Below are positions 1 through 8,460 of a DNA stretch of 39,047 nt, piece by piece (positions within the stretch are counted from its first letter, which is position 1; the number at the start of each line of letters is the position of its first letter). Origin of the DNA: Lachnospiraceae bacterium. GTDB taxonomy: Bacteria; Bacillota; Clostridia; Lachnospirales; Lachnospiraceae. Under the pieces are notes generated by a model. It was not told the DNA's origin. It saw nothing but the letters and a program-made list of their open reading frames with translations, and searched no databases. The position numbers and the translations under genes were made by a program. The stretch spans positions 1 to 39,047 of the forward strand of contig JAFVXW010000049.1 of the NCBI GenBank assembly GCA_017500935.1. The letters run 5' to 3'.

Positions 1-7
1 TATGCTT

Positions 8-766
8 TCAGTTTTCGTCAAGCAGATAGGGGAGATAGTAAACTACCTGTTTGTACCACCAGTCCCAGTCATGTCTTACATCATAACCCCAGAGGTCAAC
101 CCAGTTGTTGATTCCTTTTTCTTTGAAAATTTCAGCGAGACGCTTGGTGGTCTCAGGAATTTCCCAGGGACCCTGGCCTGCACAGATCACAGCCTTGTTG
201 CGGTTGTACTGAGCCACATAAGGGTGGTCAGCAGGCATGTTGGCAAGGTAGTGAACAGGGGAGTTCTGGTAAAGTACATCGTCAAAATAGCCTTCAAAGC
301 CGTATTCGCCGGTGTAGATTCCGCTTAATGCCAGACATCTGTCAAAAAGTTCAGGCCGTCTGAAATAGAGGTTGGCAGCATGGGAAGCGCCAAGGCTGCA
401 TCCAAAGGTCATGATACTGGGAGTGATATCGTTCTGGTTGTACTCTTTGGAAACTCTCTGAATATAAGGAACCACTTCGTCGGTGATATAGCGGATCCAG
501 TCCTCGTGGCGGCGGATGCGCCAGTAACCGTCACCGTATTTGTTGGACCAGGTTTCCAGATCAATGGTGTCGATGGCTACAACGAATACCTTGCCGGATT
601 CGATCCAGGGATACCATACATCGCTCATTTTATAGTTTTCAAAATCATAAAAACGTCCATCCTGACAGGGGATGAATAAAACGGGGCGTCCTGCATGGCC
701 GTAAATTTTGCACTCCATATCGCGGTTTAATGCGGGGGAGTACCATTTGTCATAATAAGTCTGCAT
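8..766 (-). CDS. putative esterase, alpha/beta-hydrolase fold (PF00756-like)
   Basis: A 252-residue soluble protein with the look of the esterase D / enterochelin-esterase-like family. The nucleophile elbow is GCSLGA with Ser124, and the likely catalytic histidine is His232 in an RHDWDWW segment. The sequence is rich in Trp and Tyr, as in carbohydrate-ester or acyl hydrolases. No signal peptide is seen, so it is probably cytoplasmic. The start is ATG preceded by AAAGGAG with good spacing. It lies 74 bp downstream of a second hydrolase on the same strand, and a small CAGGCT-AAA-AGCCTG hairpin (792-806) sits between them, so the two probably form one transcript. The substrate cannot be inferred. 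The gene is complete; its stop is 8 bp from the window edge. Confidence 0.82.
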   Translation of the reverse strand: MQTYYDKWYSPALNRDMECKIYGHAGRPVLFIPCQDGRFYDFENYKMSDVWYPWIESGKVFVVAIDTIDLETWSNKYGDGYWRIRRHEDWIRYITDEVVPYIQRVSKEYNQNDITPSIMTFGCSLGASHAANLYFRRPELFDRCLALSGIYTGEYGFEGYFDDVLYQNSPVHYLANMPADHPYVAQYNRNKAVICAGQGPWEIPETTKRLAEIFKEKGINNWVDLWGYDVRHDWDWWYKQVVYYLPYLLDEN

Positions 767-840
767 GACTGTTCTCCTTTAAAATTGGTTGCAGGCTAAA
801 AGCCTGTTGTAATGTATATCAGAAATCGAAACGGCTTGCG

Positions 841-1611
841 TTAACGATAACCTTCATATTCAAGCACCTGCATAAAGAAAGGGATCTGTTTTTCCCAGCA
901 GGCTTCACAGTGATCGCCGTAAGGAACGATACGTGAGGTTAAGAAAATATTTTTGTTATAAAGCTGTCTGCTGACTTTTTCAAACTGTCTGCGCATTGCT
1001 TTGTGGTTTTTCATTTCGTTGGAGCCGTAATCCATGTACAGAGCGGTACCGGCAGCGGTTTTGCTCTCCTTGATCAGCTGCTCTATGTCTGCGGGGGAAG
1101 TCCACACAGAAGGGGAGAGAGCGGCGGCCTTGGAAAAAACATGGTTGTATTTCAAAAGCGCATAAAGACTCATAAGTCCGCCCATGGAGCTGCCTGCAAT
1201 ATAGGTATGCTCACGGTCGGAGAGAGTGCGGTAGCGTTTGTCAATATTTCGTTTCAGGGTTCCGACGATCCAGTCCATGGTTTCTTTGCCGTAACCGTGG
1301 ATATCTCCAACGGAACGTTCGGAAAAATCAAAAGGTGAGTATTCCATCAGACGGCCGTTGTCGGGATGATGGCTGCATTCGAGCGCGACAATGATCATCT
1401 GGGTCTCAGTAAAGTCCATATATTCCTTCATGCCCCAGCATTTACCGTAGGTTGCATCCTCGTCAAAAAAAACATTATGACCGTCAAACATATATAATAC
1501 GGGATATCTGCGTCTTTTGTCGCGGCTGTAGGATTCAGGCAGATACAGATAAACGCGTCTTTTATCCTTTCCCTGAGGGGAAGGAAAGAAAACATTCCAT
1601 TTTTTTACCAT
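841..1611 (-). CDS. putative esterase, enterochelin-esterase/Fes-like fold
   Basis: A 256-residue alpha/beta hydrolase. It has the family's MFDGHN strand-turn near residue 41, a GSSMGG nucleophile elbow with Ser142, a candidate acid near Asp194, and His234 in a GDHCEACW segment. A longer reading frame opens at 1701, but the ATG at 1611 has GGAG six bases upstream and begins exactly where the conserved VFFPS...YLYLP fold starts, so I chose 1611. No export signal is visible. It is the first gene of a probable two-gene operon with the esterase downstream and is read from a good promoter at 1673-1701. The family hydrolyses acyl or siderophore esters; the substrate here is unknown. Confidence 0.82.
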   Translation of the reverse strand: MVKKWNVFFPSPQGKDKRRVYLYLPESYSRDKRRRYPVLYMFDGHNVFFDEDATYGKCWGMKEYMDFTETQMIIVALECSHHPDNGRLMEYSPFDFSERSVGDIHGYGKETMDWIVGTLKRNIDKRYRTLSDREHTYIAGSSMGGLMSLYALLKYNHVFSKAAALSPSVWTSPADIEQLIKESKTAAGTALYMDYGSNEMKNHKAMRRQFEKVSRQLYNKNIFLTSRIVPYGDHCEACWEKQIPFFMQVLEYEGYR

Positions 1612-1672
1612 AATGTCTCCGTTTCCGCACATGAGTTTATCATGTACTGAATTTTCAGATAAATCATTCTTA

Positions 1673-1701
1673 AATATAGCATATATATAGTAGATTGGCA
1701 A
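1673..1701 (-). promoter_or_regulatory. sigma-A promoter of the esterase pair
   Basis: On the minus strand, TTGCCA (1696-1701) is followed by a 17-bp spacer and TATATT (1673-1678), with an extended TGC just before the -10. This gives a leader of roughly 55 nt to the chosen ATG at 1611. It diverges from the alaS promoter, with about 85 bp between the two -35 boxes. Confidence 0.65.
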
Positions 1702-1785
1702 GCTTGGCGTGTGTGCATTATGAAATACAATGTAAAGAAATTGTCTGATTTATGATAAAACTCATTTAGGAGTACTTTTGAACAG

Positions 1786-1814
1786 TTGACAATGTATGAA
1801 AATGAACTTATAAT
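1786..1814 (+). promoter_or_regulatory. consensus promoter of alaS
   Basis: A perfect TTGACA (1786-1791), 17-bp spacer and perfect TATAAT (1809-1814). The leader to the GTG start is only about 80 nt, too short for a T-box, so expression is probably constitutive and strong. Confidence 0.85.
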
Positions 1815-1903
1815 TATTTAGATTCTTTTTAAATAAATTGCTGCTTTTGTCAAAAGCTTAAATAAGCGCAGGACATGGCAGATTGAATTTGGAGGATAAA
1901 AAC

Positions 1904-4543
1904 GTGAAAGCATACGGCGTAAACGAATTAAGAAAGATGTTTTTAGACTTTTTTGAAAGCAAGGGACATCTGGCAATGAAGAGTTTTTCTCTTGTGCCCC
2001 ACAATGATAACAGCCTTCTTCTGATCAACTCCGGTATGGCTCCCTTAAAGCCCTATTTTACCGGTCAGGAGATTCCCCCCAGAAAAAGAGTGACCACCTG
2101 TCAGAAATGTATCCGTACCGGTGATATCGAGAATATCGGTAAAACTGCACGTCACGGCACATTCTTTGAAATGCTGGGCAACTTCTCTTTCGGCGATTAC
2201 TTTAAGCATGAAGCAATTCGTTGGAGCTGGGAATTTTTAACCGAAGTGGTAGGTCTTGATCCCATGAGACTTTACCCCAGTGTTTATGTGGATGATGATG
2301 AAGCATTTGAAATCTGGAATAAGGAGATCGGCATTGCGTCCGAACGCATTTTCCGTTTCGGTAAGGCTGACAACTTCTGGGAACACGGCAGCGGTCCCTG
2401 CGGTCCCTGTTCCGAAATTTACTATGACCGCGGTGACAAGTACGGCTGCGGCAGCCCTGACTGTAAAGTAGGCTGTGAATGCGACAGATTCATCGAAGTA
2501 TGGAACAACGTATTTACCCAGTTTGACAATGACGGCAAAGGCAACTATACCGAACTGGAACAGAAGAATATCGATACCGGTATGGGTCTTGAACGTCTTG
2601 CAACCGTTGTGCAGGATGTGGATTCCATTTTCGATGTGGATACCCTGTTTGCACTGCGTGAGCGCGTATGTCAGCTGGCCGGCAAGAAATATCACGAACA
2701 GCACAGTTGGGATGTTTCTATCCGTATTGTAACCGACCATATCCGTTCCGCAACCTTTATGATTTCTGACGGTATTCTGCCCTCCAACGAAGGCAGAGGC
2801 TATGTACTGCGCAGAATCATCCGCCGTGCTGCAAGACACGGAAGACTGCTTGGCATCGAGGGTGATTTCCTGGCTGATCTGTCCAAAACCGTAATCGAAG
2901 GCAGCAAGGACGGTTATCCTGAACTTGACGAAAAGAAAGACTTTATTTTCAATGTACTGACTCAGGAAGAAAGCAAATTCAACAAGACCATCGATCAGGG
3001 TCTGGCAATTCTTGCGGAAATGCAGGAAAAGATGACTGCTGAAGGCAAGACTATGATGGAAGGCGCAGACGCATTCAAGCTGTATGATACTTATGGATTC
3101 CCTCTGGATCTGACCAAGGAAATTCTGGAAGAAAAGAACTTTACCATCGATGAAGACGGCTTTAAGGCTGCGATGCAGGAACAGAAGGACAAGGCAAGAA
3201 AAGCACGCAAAGTGACCAACTACATGGGCGCAGACGTGACCGTATACGAATCCATCGATCCTGCGATCACTTCCGAATTTGTAGGATATGACAAGCTTAC
3301 CTGTGAGTCTGCCATCGTTGCAATGACCACTGACACTGAAGTAGTGGAAGCATTAACCGACGGCGAAGAAGGCACCATCATCACCGCTGAGACTGTTTTC
3401 TATGCAACCATGGGCGGTCAGGAAGGCGACAGAGGTGTGATCATTTGTGCAGACGGCAGCTTTGAAGTGGTTGATACCATCAAGTTAAAAGGCGGCAAGG
3501 TAGGTCATGTGGGCCGTGTAACTTCCGGTATGTTCAAGATGGGCGATACCGTTACCCTTAAAGTTTGTGAAGCACAGCGCAGCGCAACCTGTAAGAACCA
3601 TACCGCAACCCACCTTCTGCAGAAGGCTCTGCGTGAAGTTCTTGGTACTCATGTTGAACAGCAGGGCTCTTTGAACAATGCGCATTATCTTCGTTTTGAC
3701 TTCTCCCATTTCTCTGCCATGACTGCAGACGAACTGGAAAAAGTAGAAAAGATGGTTAACGATAAGATCGCAGAGAACATTCCTGTTGAAACCAAAGTAA
3801 TGAGCATCGAAGAAGCAAAGAAATCCGGCGCGATGGCTCTGTTTGGTGAAAAATACGGCGACAGCGTACGCGTGGTATGCATCGGCGATTATTCCAGAGA
3901 ACTTTGCGGCGGTACCCATATCGGCAATACCGGTTCCATCGCTGCATTTAAGATCCTTTCTGAAAGCGGCGTTGCTGCTGGCGTAAGAAGAATTGAAGCG
4001 CTGACCGGTCAGGGTGTATTTGATTATTATAAAGAAGCAGAGAAAAAGCTGGAAGAGGCTGCAAAGCTCTTAAAGGCAACTCCTGCTAATCTGCTTGAAA
4101 AGATCGAGCAGCTCCAGGCTCAGCTCAAAGCGGTATCTTCCGAAAACGAATCCTTAAAAAGCAAAGCTGCAAAAGAAGCACTTGGCGATGTAATGGACAA
4201 AGTTGCGGAGATCAAGGGCGTGAAGCTTCTTGCAACCAGCGTGGCAGGCGTTGACATGAACGGACTTCGTGATCTGGGTGACCAGTTAAAAGAAAAACTT
4301 GGCGAAGGCGTAGTTGTTCTTGCATCCGAAAAAGACGGCAAGGTAAATCTGATCGCGATGGCAACTGACGGCGCTATGAAGAGCGGCGCACATGCAGGCA
4401 ACTTGATCAAAGGCATCGCAGCACTTGTCGGCGGAGGCGGCGGCGGAAGACCCAATATGGCACAGGCTGGTGGTAAGAATCCTGCAGGCATCGAAAATGC
4501 AATCGCAGAGGCTGCAAAGGTGCTGGAAGGCCAGATTAAATAA
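1904..4543 (+). CDS. alaS: alanine--tRNA ligase
   Basis: Charges tRNA-Ala in the cytoplasm and edits mischarged Ser/Gly-tRNA. At 879 residues it has the full family layout. The class II core carries the GHLAMKSFSLVP and TCQKCIRTGD segments, ARHGTFFEMLGNFSFGDYF (motif 2) and GMGLERL (motif 3). The editing domain carries the zinc ligands HTATH and CGGTH. A coiled-coil region follows, and the C-Ala domain contains a GGGGGGRPNMAQAGG turn. A TTG opens the frame at 1883, but the GTG at 1904 has GGAGGA 7 bases upstream and gives the normal N-terminus (MKAYGVNELR), so 1904 is used. Codon use is strongly biased, like other highly expressed genes here. No terminator follows, so some transcripts may run into rpsU. 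Confidence 0.97.
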   Translation: MKAYGVNELRKMFLDFFESKGHLAMKSFSLVPHNDNSLLLINSGMAPLKPYFTGQEIPPRKRVTTCQKCIRTGDIENIGKTARHGTFFEMLGNFSFGDYFKHEAIRWSWEFLTEVVGLDPMRLYPSVYVDDDEAFEIWNKEIGIASERIFRFGKADNFWEHGSGPCGPCSEIYYDRGDKYGCGSPDCKVGCECDRFIEVWNNVFTQFDNDGKGNYTELEQKNIDTGMGLERLATVVQDVDSIFDVDTLFALRERVCQLAGKKYHEQHSWDVSIRIVTDHIRSATFMISDGILPSNEGRGYVLRRIIRRAARHGRLLGIEGDFLADLSKTVIEGSKDGYPELDEKKDFIFNVLTQEESKFNKTIDQGLAILAEMQEKMTAEGKTMMEGADAFKLYDTYGFPLDLTKEILEEKNFTIDEDGFKAAMQEQKDKARKARKVTNYMGADVTVYESIDPAITSEFVGYDKLTCESAIVAMTTDTEVVEALTDGEEGTIITAETVFYATMGGQEGDRGVIICADGSFEVVDTIKLKGGKVGHVGRVTSGMFKMGDTVTLKVCEAQRSATCKNHTATHLLQKALREVLGTHVEQQGSLNNAHYLRFDFSHFSAMTADELEKVEKMVNDKIAENIPVETKVMSIEEAKKSGAMALFGEKYGDSVRVVCIGDYSRELCGGTHIGNTGSIAAFKILSESGVAAGVRRIEALTGQGVFDYYKEAEKKLEEAAKLLKATPANLLEKIEQLQAQLKAVSSENESLKSKAAKEALGDVMDKVAEIKGVKLLATSVAGVDMNGLRDLGDQLKEKLGEGVVVLASEKDGKVNLIAMATDGAMKSGAHAGNLIKGIAALVGGGGGGRPNMAQAGGKNPAGIENAIAEAAKVLEGQIK

Positions 4544-4567
4544 TTGCAAAATTTAGGAAAAAAAGTG

Positions 4568-4595
4568 TTGACGAATCCATTATTTTTGTTATAAT
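4568..4595 (+). promoter_or_regulatory. promoter of rpsU
   Basis: TTGACG (4568-4573), 16-bp spacer, TATAAT (4590-4595), lying just after the alaS stop. The leader to the rpsU ATG is about 75 nt. Confidence 0.7.
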
Positions 4596-4678
4596 GGTTT
4601 GTGTGCATGAGATTGTACAAGAAAAACCCAAACAGTCATGGATATGAGACGGGACTGAAGGGAGGTCAGGTGTGAGCT

Positions 4679-4855
4679 ATGTCTAACATTATTGTTAAAG
4701 AGAATGAGACTTTAGATAGCGCTTTACGTCGTTTCAAGAGAAGCTGCGCGAAGGCAGGTATCCAGCAGGAAATCCGCAAGAGAGAGCATTACGAGAAACC
4801 CAGCGTAAAACGTAAAAAGAAATCTGAAGCAGCTAGAAAGCGCAAATATAACTAA
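4679..4855 (+). CDS. rpsU: 30S ribosomal protein S21
   Basis: A 58-residue basic protein. It begins [20 protein letters not shown], has the typical [22 protein letters not shown] middle, and ends in a lysine/arginine-rich tail ([14 protein letters not shown]). Length and sequence match bacterial S21, which binds the small subunit near the anti-Shine-Dalgarno region and helps initiation. The start is the ATG at 4679 after an AGGGAGG/AGG purine stretch; the GTG at 4672 is out of frame. The gene has its own promoter and a strong terminator immediately after it, so it is mainly a single-gene unit behind alaS. Confidence 0.95.
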   Translation: MSNIIVKENETLDSALRRFKRSCAKAGIQQEIRKREHYEKPSVKRKKKSEAARKRKYN

Positions 4856-4863
4856 TCCAAAAA

Positions 4864-4896
4864 GGGACCTGAGATTTACTCAGGTCCTGTTTTTTT
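4864..4896 (+). terminator. rho-independent terminator of rpsU
   Basis: A perfect 9-bp stem, GGACCTGAG (4865-4873) with CTCAGGTCC (4879-4887), a five-base loop, and a following TGTTTTTTT run. Confidence 0.92.
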
Positions 4897-4959
4897 CTTT
4901 CGCTGGAATAAAAATGGGGACATCACATAGAATCTACAAAAAGAAATCATGTGGTATCT

Positions 4960-6144
4960 ATGAAAAAAAGAAGGTTTAGCAGCAGGCTGTTTTGCTTTTT
5001 GCTGATTTTTACGCTGGTTTATGGATGGATGAGCAGTGTGCTGCATTGTGCTGCGCAGGAGACATTGGCGGTTTCGGCACCGTCTGCCATATTAATGGAA
5101 CCAAAAACCGGAAAAGTCATCTATGAAAAGAATGCAGATGAAGTGTGTCTGCCGGCAAGCATTACCAAGATCATGACAATGCTTTTGACCTTTGAGGCCT
5201 TAAAAGAGGGGAAAATCAAGCTTTCCGATGAAGTGATCACAAGTGCCCATGCACAGTCCATGGGCGGTTCCCAGGTTTTTTTGGAAGCGGGAGAGCTGCA
5301 GACAGTTGATACGCTGTTAAAATGTATTGCGGTTGCCAGCGGCAATGATGCAGCAGTGGCGATGGCTGAGCATCTTTGCGGCAGTGAAGAAGCATTTGTA
5401 CAGAAGATGAATGAAAAAGCACAGGAATTGGGAATGACAAATACACATTTTACCGATTGCTGCGGCCTGACCGATTCGCAGGAGCATCACACCAGTGCAA
5501 GAGATGTGGCGATCATGAGCAGGGAGCTTGTCACAAACTATCCGCAGGTATATGACTATACCGGTATCTGGATGGAGGATATTACGCATACCACGGCGCG
5601 GGGAAGTTCTGCTTTTACCCTGTCCTCTACCAACAAGCTGCTCAAACAGTACCAGTGGGCTACCGGACTTAAAACCGGTTCCACAAGCAAGGCAAAATAC
5701 TGCCTATGTGCAACGGCAAGAAAAGATGATCTGGAACTGATCGCAGTTGTAATGACTGCACCGGATTCCCAGTCCCGTTTTGCAGACGCAGCGGCGCTGC
5801 TGAATTACGGTTACAGTGTCAGTTCCATGTATAAAGATGAGAATAAAGAAAGCATTTTGCCTCTGAAAGTAAAGGGCGGTGTGAAAGAAAGTGTTCCGCT
5901 GGTTTTTGCTTCCGGATTTTCCTATCTGGATACACAGGGCAATGATATTCAGATGATTCAGAAGAACTTAAAACTTCCCGATATCGTGCAGGCGCCTGTA
6001 AAAGCAGGAGAGCAGGCTGGAGAGGCACAGTATACTTTAAATGGAAAACTGATCGGTACAGTTTCTGTTTGCTATGCGGCAAGCGTGGAAAAAGCAACTT
6101 ACAAAGATTATGTGAAAAAAATAATGGGATATCTTCTTTTATAA
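4960..6144 (+). CDS. D-alanyl-D-alanine carboxypeptidase (S11, DacF/PBP5 type)
   Basis: A 394-residue low-molecular-weight penicillin-binding protein that trims the terminal D-Ala from peptidoglycan stem peptides outside the membrane. A signal sequence covers about residues 1-33. The three active-site motifs are SITK (Ser67, Lys70), SGN (127-129) and KTGST (Lys238). A C-terminal PBP5-like beta domain follows, ending in a short YKDYVKKIMGYLLL amphipathic tail typical of membrane attachment. The ATG at 4960 is used. A GTG at 4951 is in frame, and neither has a strong Shine-Dalgarno sequence, so the start is uncertain by three residues. It follows the rpsU terminator and therefore needs its own promoter, which I could not place. 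Confidence 0.92.
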   Translation: MKKRRFSSRLFCFLLIFTLVYGWMSSVLHCAAQETLAVSAPSAILMEPKTGKVIYEKNADEVCLPASITKIMTMLLTFEALKEGKIKLSDEVITSAHAQSMGGSQVFLEAGELQTVDTLLKCIAVASGNDAAVAMAEHLCGSEEAFVQKMNEKAQELGMTNTHFTDCCGLTDSQEHHTSARDVAIMSRELVTNYPQVYDYTGIWMEDITHTTARGSSAFTLSSTNKLLKQYQWATGLKTGSTSKAKYCLCATARKDDLELIAVVMTAPDSQSRFADAAALLNYGYSVSSMYKDENKESILPLKVKGGVKESVPLVFASGFSYLDTQGNDIQMIQKNLKLPDIVQAPVKAGEQAGEAQYTLNGKLIGTVSVCYAASVEKATYKDYVKKIMGYLLL

Positions 6145-6156
6145 GTGATTTGAGTG

Positions 6157-6165
6157 TGTTATACT
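6157..6165 (+). promoter_or_regulatory. possible extended -10 promoter
   Basis: TGTTATACT is an extended -10 (TGn plus TATACT at 6160-6165), about 30 bp before the metallophosphoesterase start. No clear -35 is visible, so this is a weak call. Confidence 0.35.
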
Positions 6166-6196
6166 TACACAAAATGGCTTTTTAGGAGACAGCTTG

Positions 6197-7054
6197 ATGA
6201 GTTGGATATTCGCAGGAGGGATTCTGGCAGTCGCAGCGGTTTTTCTGATCATTATCATCAGAGACAGCAATCGTTTTGTCAAAGTGACTTACCGGATTCA
6301 GGATCGGAAGATCAAAAAGAAAACCCGCTTTGTACTGCTGGCGGATCTTCATAATAAAGAATATGGAAAACAAAATGAAAAGCTGCTGGCAGCGATTGAA
6401 GAAGTGTCTCCGGATGCGGTTTTGATCGCAGGAGATCTGATCACTTCTGCAAGGAATGATGCTGAAAAACCCGCAGCGGCACTCTTGAAAGTACTTTCGG
6501 ATCAATGGCCTGTTTATTACGGCAACGGAAATCATGAATACCGTGTGTTTCATCAACCGGAAAATTACGGCAATACCGGTGCAAGATACCGTCATGCCGT
6601 CAGAAGTACAAAAGCATGTCATCTGGAAGATGCCAATGTGCTTCTTGCAAAGGAGAATATCAGGATTTACGGACTTGATATTCCGATTGGATTTTTTAGA
6701 AAGTTTAAAGAGCCGCAGCTGGGAGTCCGGGAAATCCGCAAAAGACTGGGGAAGGCTGACAGAGATAATTTTACTGTTCTGCTTGCCCATAACCCTGTAT
6801 GGTTTGAAGATTATGCGGAATGGGGAGCGGATCTGACTTTGTCAGGGCATGTCCACGGCGGAGTTGTGCGTCTGCCTTTTCTGGGAGGCGTATTGTCCAC
6901 GTCATTCCGTCTGTTTCCCAAATATGACGGCGGATATTTTGAAAAAAATGGCAGAAAAATGATCATCAGCAGAGGACTTGGTGCCCATACCATTCCGCTG
7001 CGTATGCTCAATCCGGCAGAACTTGTGGTGCTGGAACTTTTGCCGGAGGAATAA
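6197..7054 (+). CDS. membrane-anchored metallophosphoesterase
   Basis: A 285-residue calcineurin-like phosphoesterase. One N-terminal transmembrane helix lies at residues 4-21, then the catalytic domain carries the metal motifs in order: ADLHN, AGDLI, GNGNHE, LLAHNP and GHVHGG. This set is complete and matches the YkuE/YaeI-type branch, whose members can act on phospholipid head-group substrates; the actual substrate is unknown. The start is the ATG at 6197 with AGGAG 8 bases upstream; the TTG one codon earlier is less likely. Only 3 bp separate it from scpA, so it is the first gene of a probable operon with scpA, scpB and the following carboxypeptidase. Confidence 0.88.
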   Translation: MSWIFAGGILAVAAVFLIIIIRDSNRFVKVTYRIQDRKIKKKTRFVLLADLHNKEYGKQNEKLLAAIEEVSPDAVLIAGDLITSARNDAEKPAAALLKVLSDQWPVYYGNGNHEYRVFHQPENYGNTGARYRHAVRSTKACHLEDANVLLAKENIRIYGLDIPIGFFRKFKEPQLGVREIRKRLGKADRDNFTVLLAHNPVWFEDYAEWGADLTLSGHVHGGVVRLPFLGGVLSTSFRLFPKYDGGYFEKNGRKMIISRGLGAHTIPLRMLNPAELVVLELLPEE

Positions 7055-7057
7055 AGA

Positions 7058-7828
7058 ATGGCATTGGAAGTAAAACTGGAGGCTTTTGAAGGACCTCTTG
7101 ACCTGCTTTTGTATCTGATCGACAAAAGCAAGGTTGATATTTATGATATTCCCATTGTGGAGATCACGGATCAGTATCTGGCCTATATTCGCGAGATGGA
7201 AAAGGAAGATATGAACGTCATGAGTGAATTTTTGCTTATGGCGGCAACACTTTTGGACATCAAATGCAGAATGCTTCTGCCCAGAGAGGTCAATGAGGAA
7301 GGGCAGGAAGAGGACCCCAGAGAAGAACTGGTTCAAAAGCTTCTGCAGTATAAAATGTACAAATATATGTCTTATGAATTAAAGGACAGGCAGCTGGATG
7401 CGGCCAGAGCTTTTTATAAGGAACAGACCATGCCGCCTGAGGTGGAAGCATTTCGCCCGCCGGTGGACTATGAGGATCTGCTGGGCGATATGACGCTTGC
7501 AAAGCTTCAGGCGATTTTTGAATCTATCATCAAAAGACAGGAAGAAAAAGTCGATCCGGTCAGAAGCCAGTTTGGTAAAATTGAAAAAGATGAAGTAAAC
7601 ATGGAAGAAAAATCGTCTTATATGGAAGATTTTATCAAAAAGCACAAAAGATTTTCTTTTCGGGAGCTTTTGCAGAAATCAGGAAGCAGGATGGAAGTCA
7701 TCGTTACATTCCTGGTTTTGCTGGAGCTTATGAAGACCGGAAAAATCCTGGTGGAGCAGGAAAGTGTGGACGATGAGATCGTTGTGGTATCCAACCAGGC
7801 GCAGGAAACAGATACGGCAGGAGAATAA
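7058..7828 (+). CDS. scpA: segregation and condensation protein A
   Basis: A 256-residue kleisin that bridges the SMC heads and binds ScpB in the chromosome condensation complex. The N-terminal signature FEGPLDLLLYLIDKSK is clear, followed by the helical DLLIELLDIK-like region (MAATLLDIKCRMLLP) and a C-terminal winged-helix part (FRELLQKSGSRMEVIVTFLVLLEL). The start ATG follows GGAGG across the end of the upstream gene. The stop is 4 bp before scpB. Confidence 0.96.
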   Translation: MALEVKLEAFEGPLDLLLYLIDKSKVDIYDIPIVEITDQYLAYIREMEKEDMNVMSEFLLMAATLLDIKCRMLLPREVNEEGQEEDPREELVQKLLQYKMYKYMSYELKDRQLDAARAFYKEQTMPPEVEAFRPPVDYEDLLGDMTLAKLQAIFESIIKRQEEKVDPVRSQFGKIEKDEVNMEEKSSYMEDFIKKHKRFSFRELLQKSGSRMEVIVTFLVLLELMKTGKILVEQESVDDEIVVVSNQAQETDTAGE

Positions 7829-7832
7829 ACAA

Positions 7833-8408
7833 ATGGAACGGAAAAAACAGGAAGCGGTGCTGGAAGCTGTCCTTTTTACAATGGGAGACTCCGTGGAGAC
7901 AAAACGTCTTGCGGAACTGATCGAAGAGACACCCAAAAAGACCAGAGAAATTCTGGAAGATATGAGAGAACGCTGGAAAGAACAGGAAAGAGGAGTTGTG
8001 CTTTTGGCGCTTGAGGATGCCTGGCAGATGTGTACTGCGGCAGATATGTATGAATATCTGATCCGGATCGCAAAAGCACCCCGCAAATATACACTTACGG
8101 ATACGCTGCTTGAAACACTCTCGATCATTGCCTACAAACAGCCGGTTACCAGACTGGATGTGGAAAAAATCAGAGGTGTCAGTTGCGATCATGCCATTAA
8201 CCGTTTGATCGAATATGATCTGGTGGAAGAGCTTGGAAGACTGGACGCACCGGGAAGACCGCTGTTGTTTGGGACAACCGAGCAGTTTTTGAGAAGCTTT
8301 GGAGTCGGTTCTTTGGATGAACTGCCGGAAGTGTCTGCGGTACAGGTGGAAGAATTTAAGGAGCAGGCAGAGCAGGAGGCAAGAGAAGCGATGCAGATTC
8401 CGGTATGA
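7833..8408 (+). CDS. scpB: segregation and condensation protein B
   Basis: A 191-residue winged-helix partner of ScpA. It has the typical beginning (EAVLEAVLFTMGDSV), the central TLLETLSIIAYKQPVTR helix-turn segment and VEKIRGVSCDHAINRLIEYDLVEELGR, then GRPLLFGTTEQFLRSFG. The frame is open from 7764, but the ATG at 7833 has AGGAG 9 bases upstream and gives the normal family length, so that start is used. It lies directly behind scpA and is probably co-translated. Confidence 0.96.
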   Translation: MERKKQEAVLEAVLFTMGDSVETKRLAELIEETPKKTREILEDMRERWKEQERGVVLLALEDAWQMCTAADMYEYLIRIAKAPRKYTLTDTLLETLSIIAYKQPVTRLDVEKIRGVSCDHAINRLIEYDLVEELGRLDAPGRPLLFGTTEQFLRSFGVGSLDELPEVSAVQVEEFKEQAEQEAREAMQIPV

Positions 8409-8460
8409 TTTGTTTTACCGGCATCATATATATAGGTAAGAAAGCAACCGGAGATAAACG

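Noticed and set aside
1740-1903. Possible T-box riboswitch before alaS
   Set aside because: The consensus promoter at 1786-1814 leaves a leader of only about 80 nt, with no specifier-loop or antiterminator signature and no terminator hairpin.
2237-2839. Long open frame antisense to alaS
   Set aside because: It is a shadow of the alaS codon pattern, has no ribosome binding site, and its protein has no recognisable domain.
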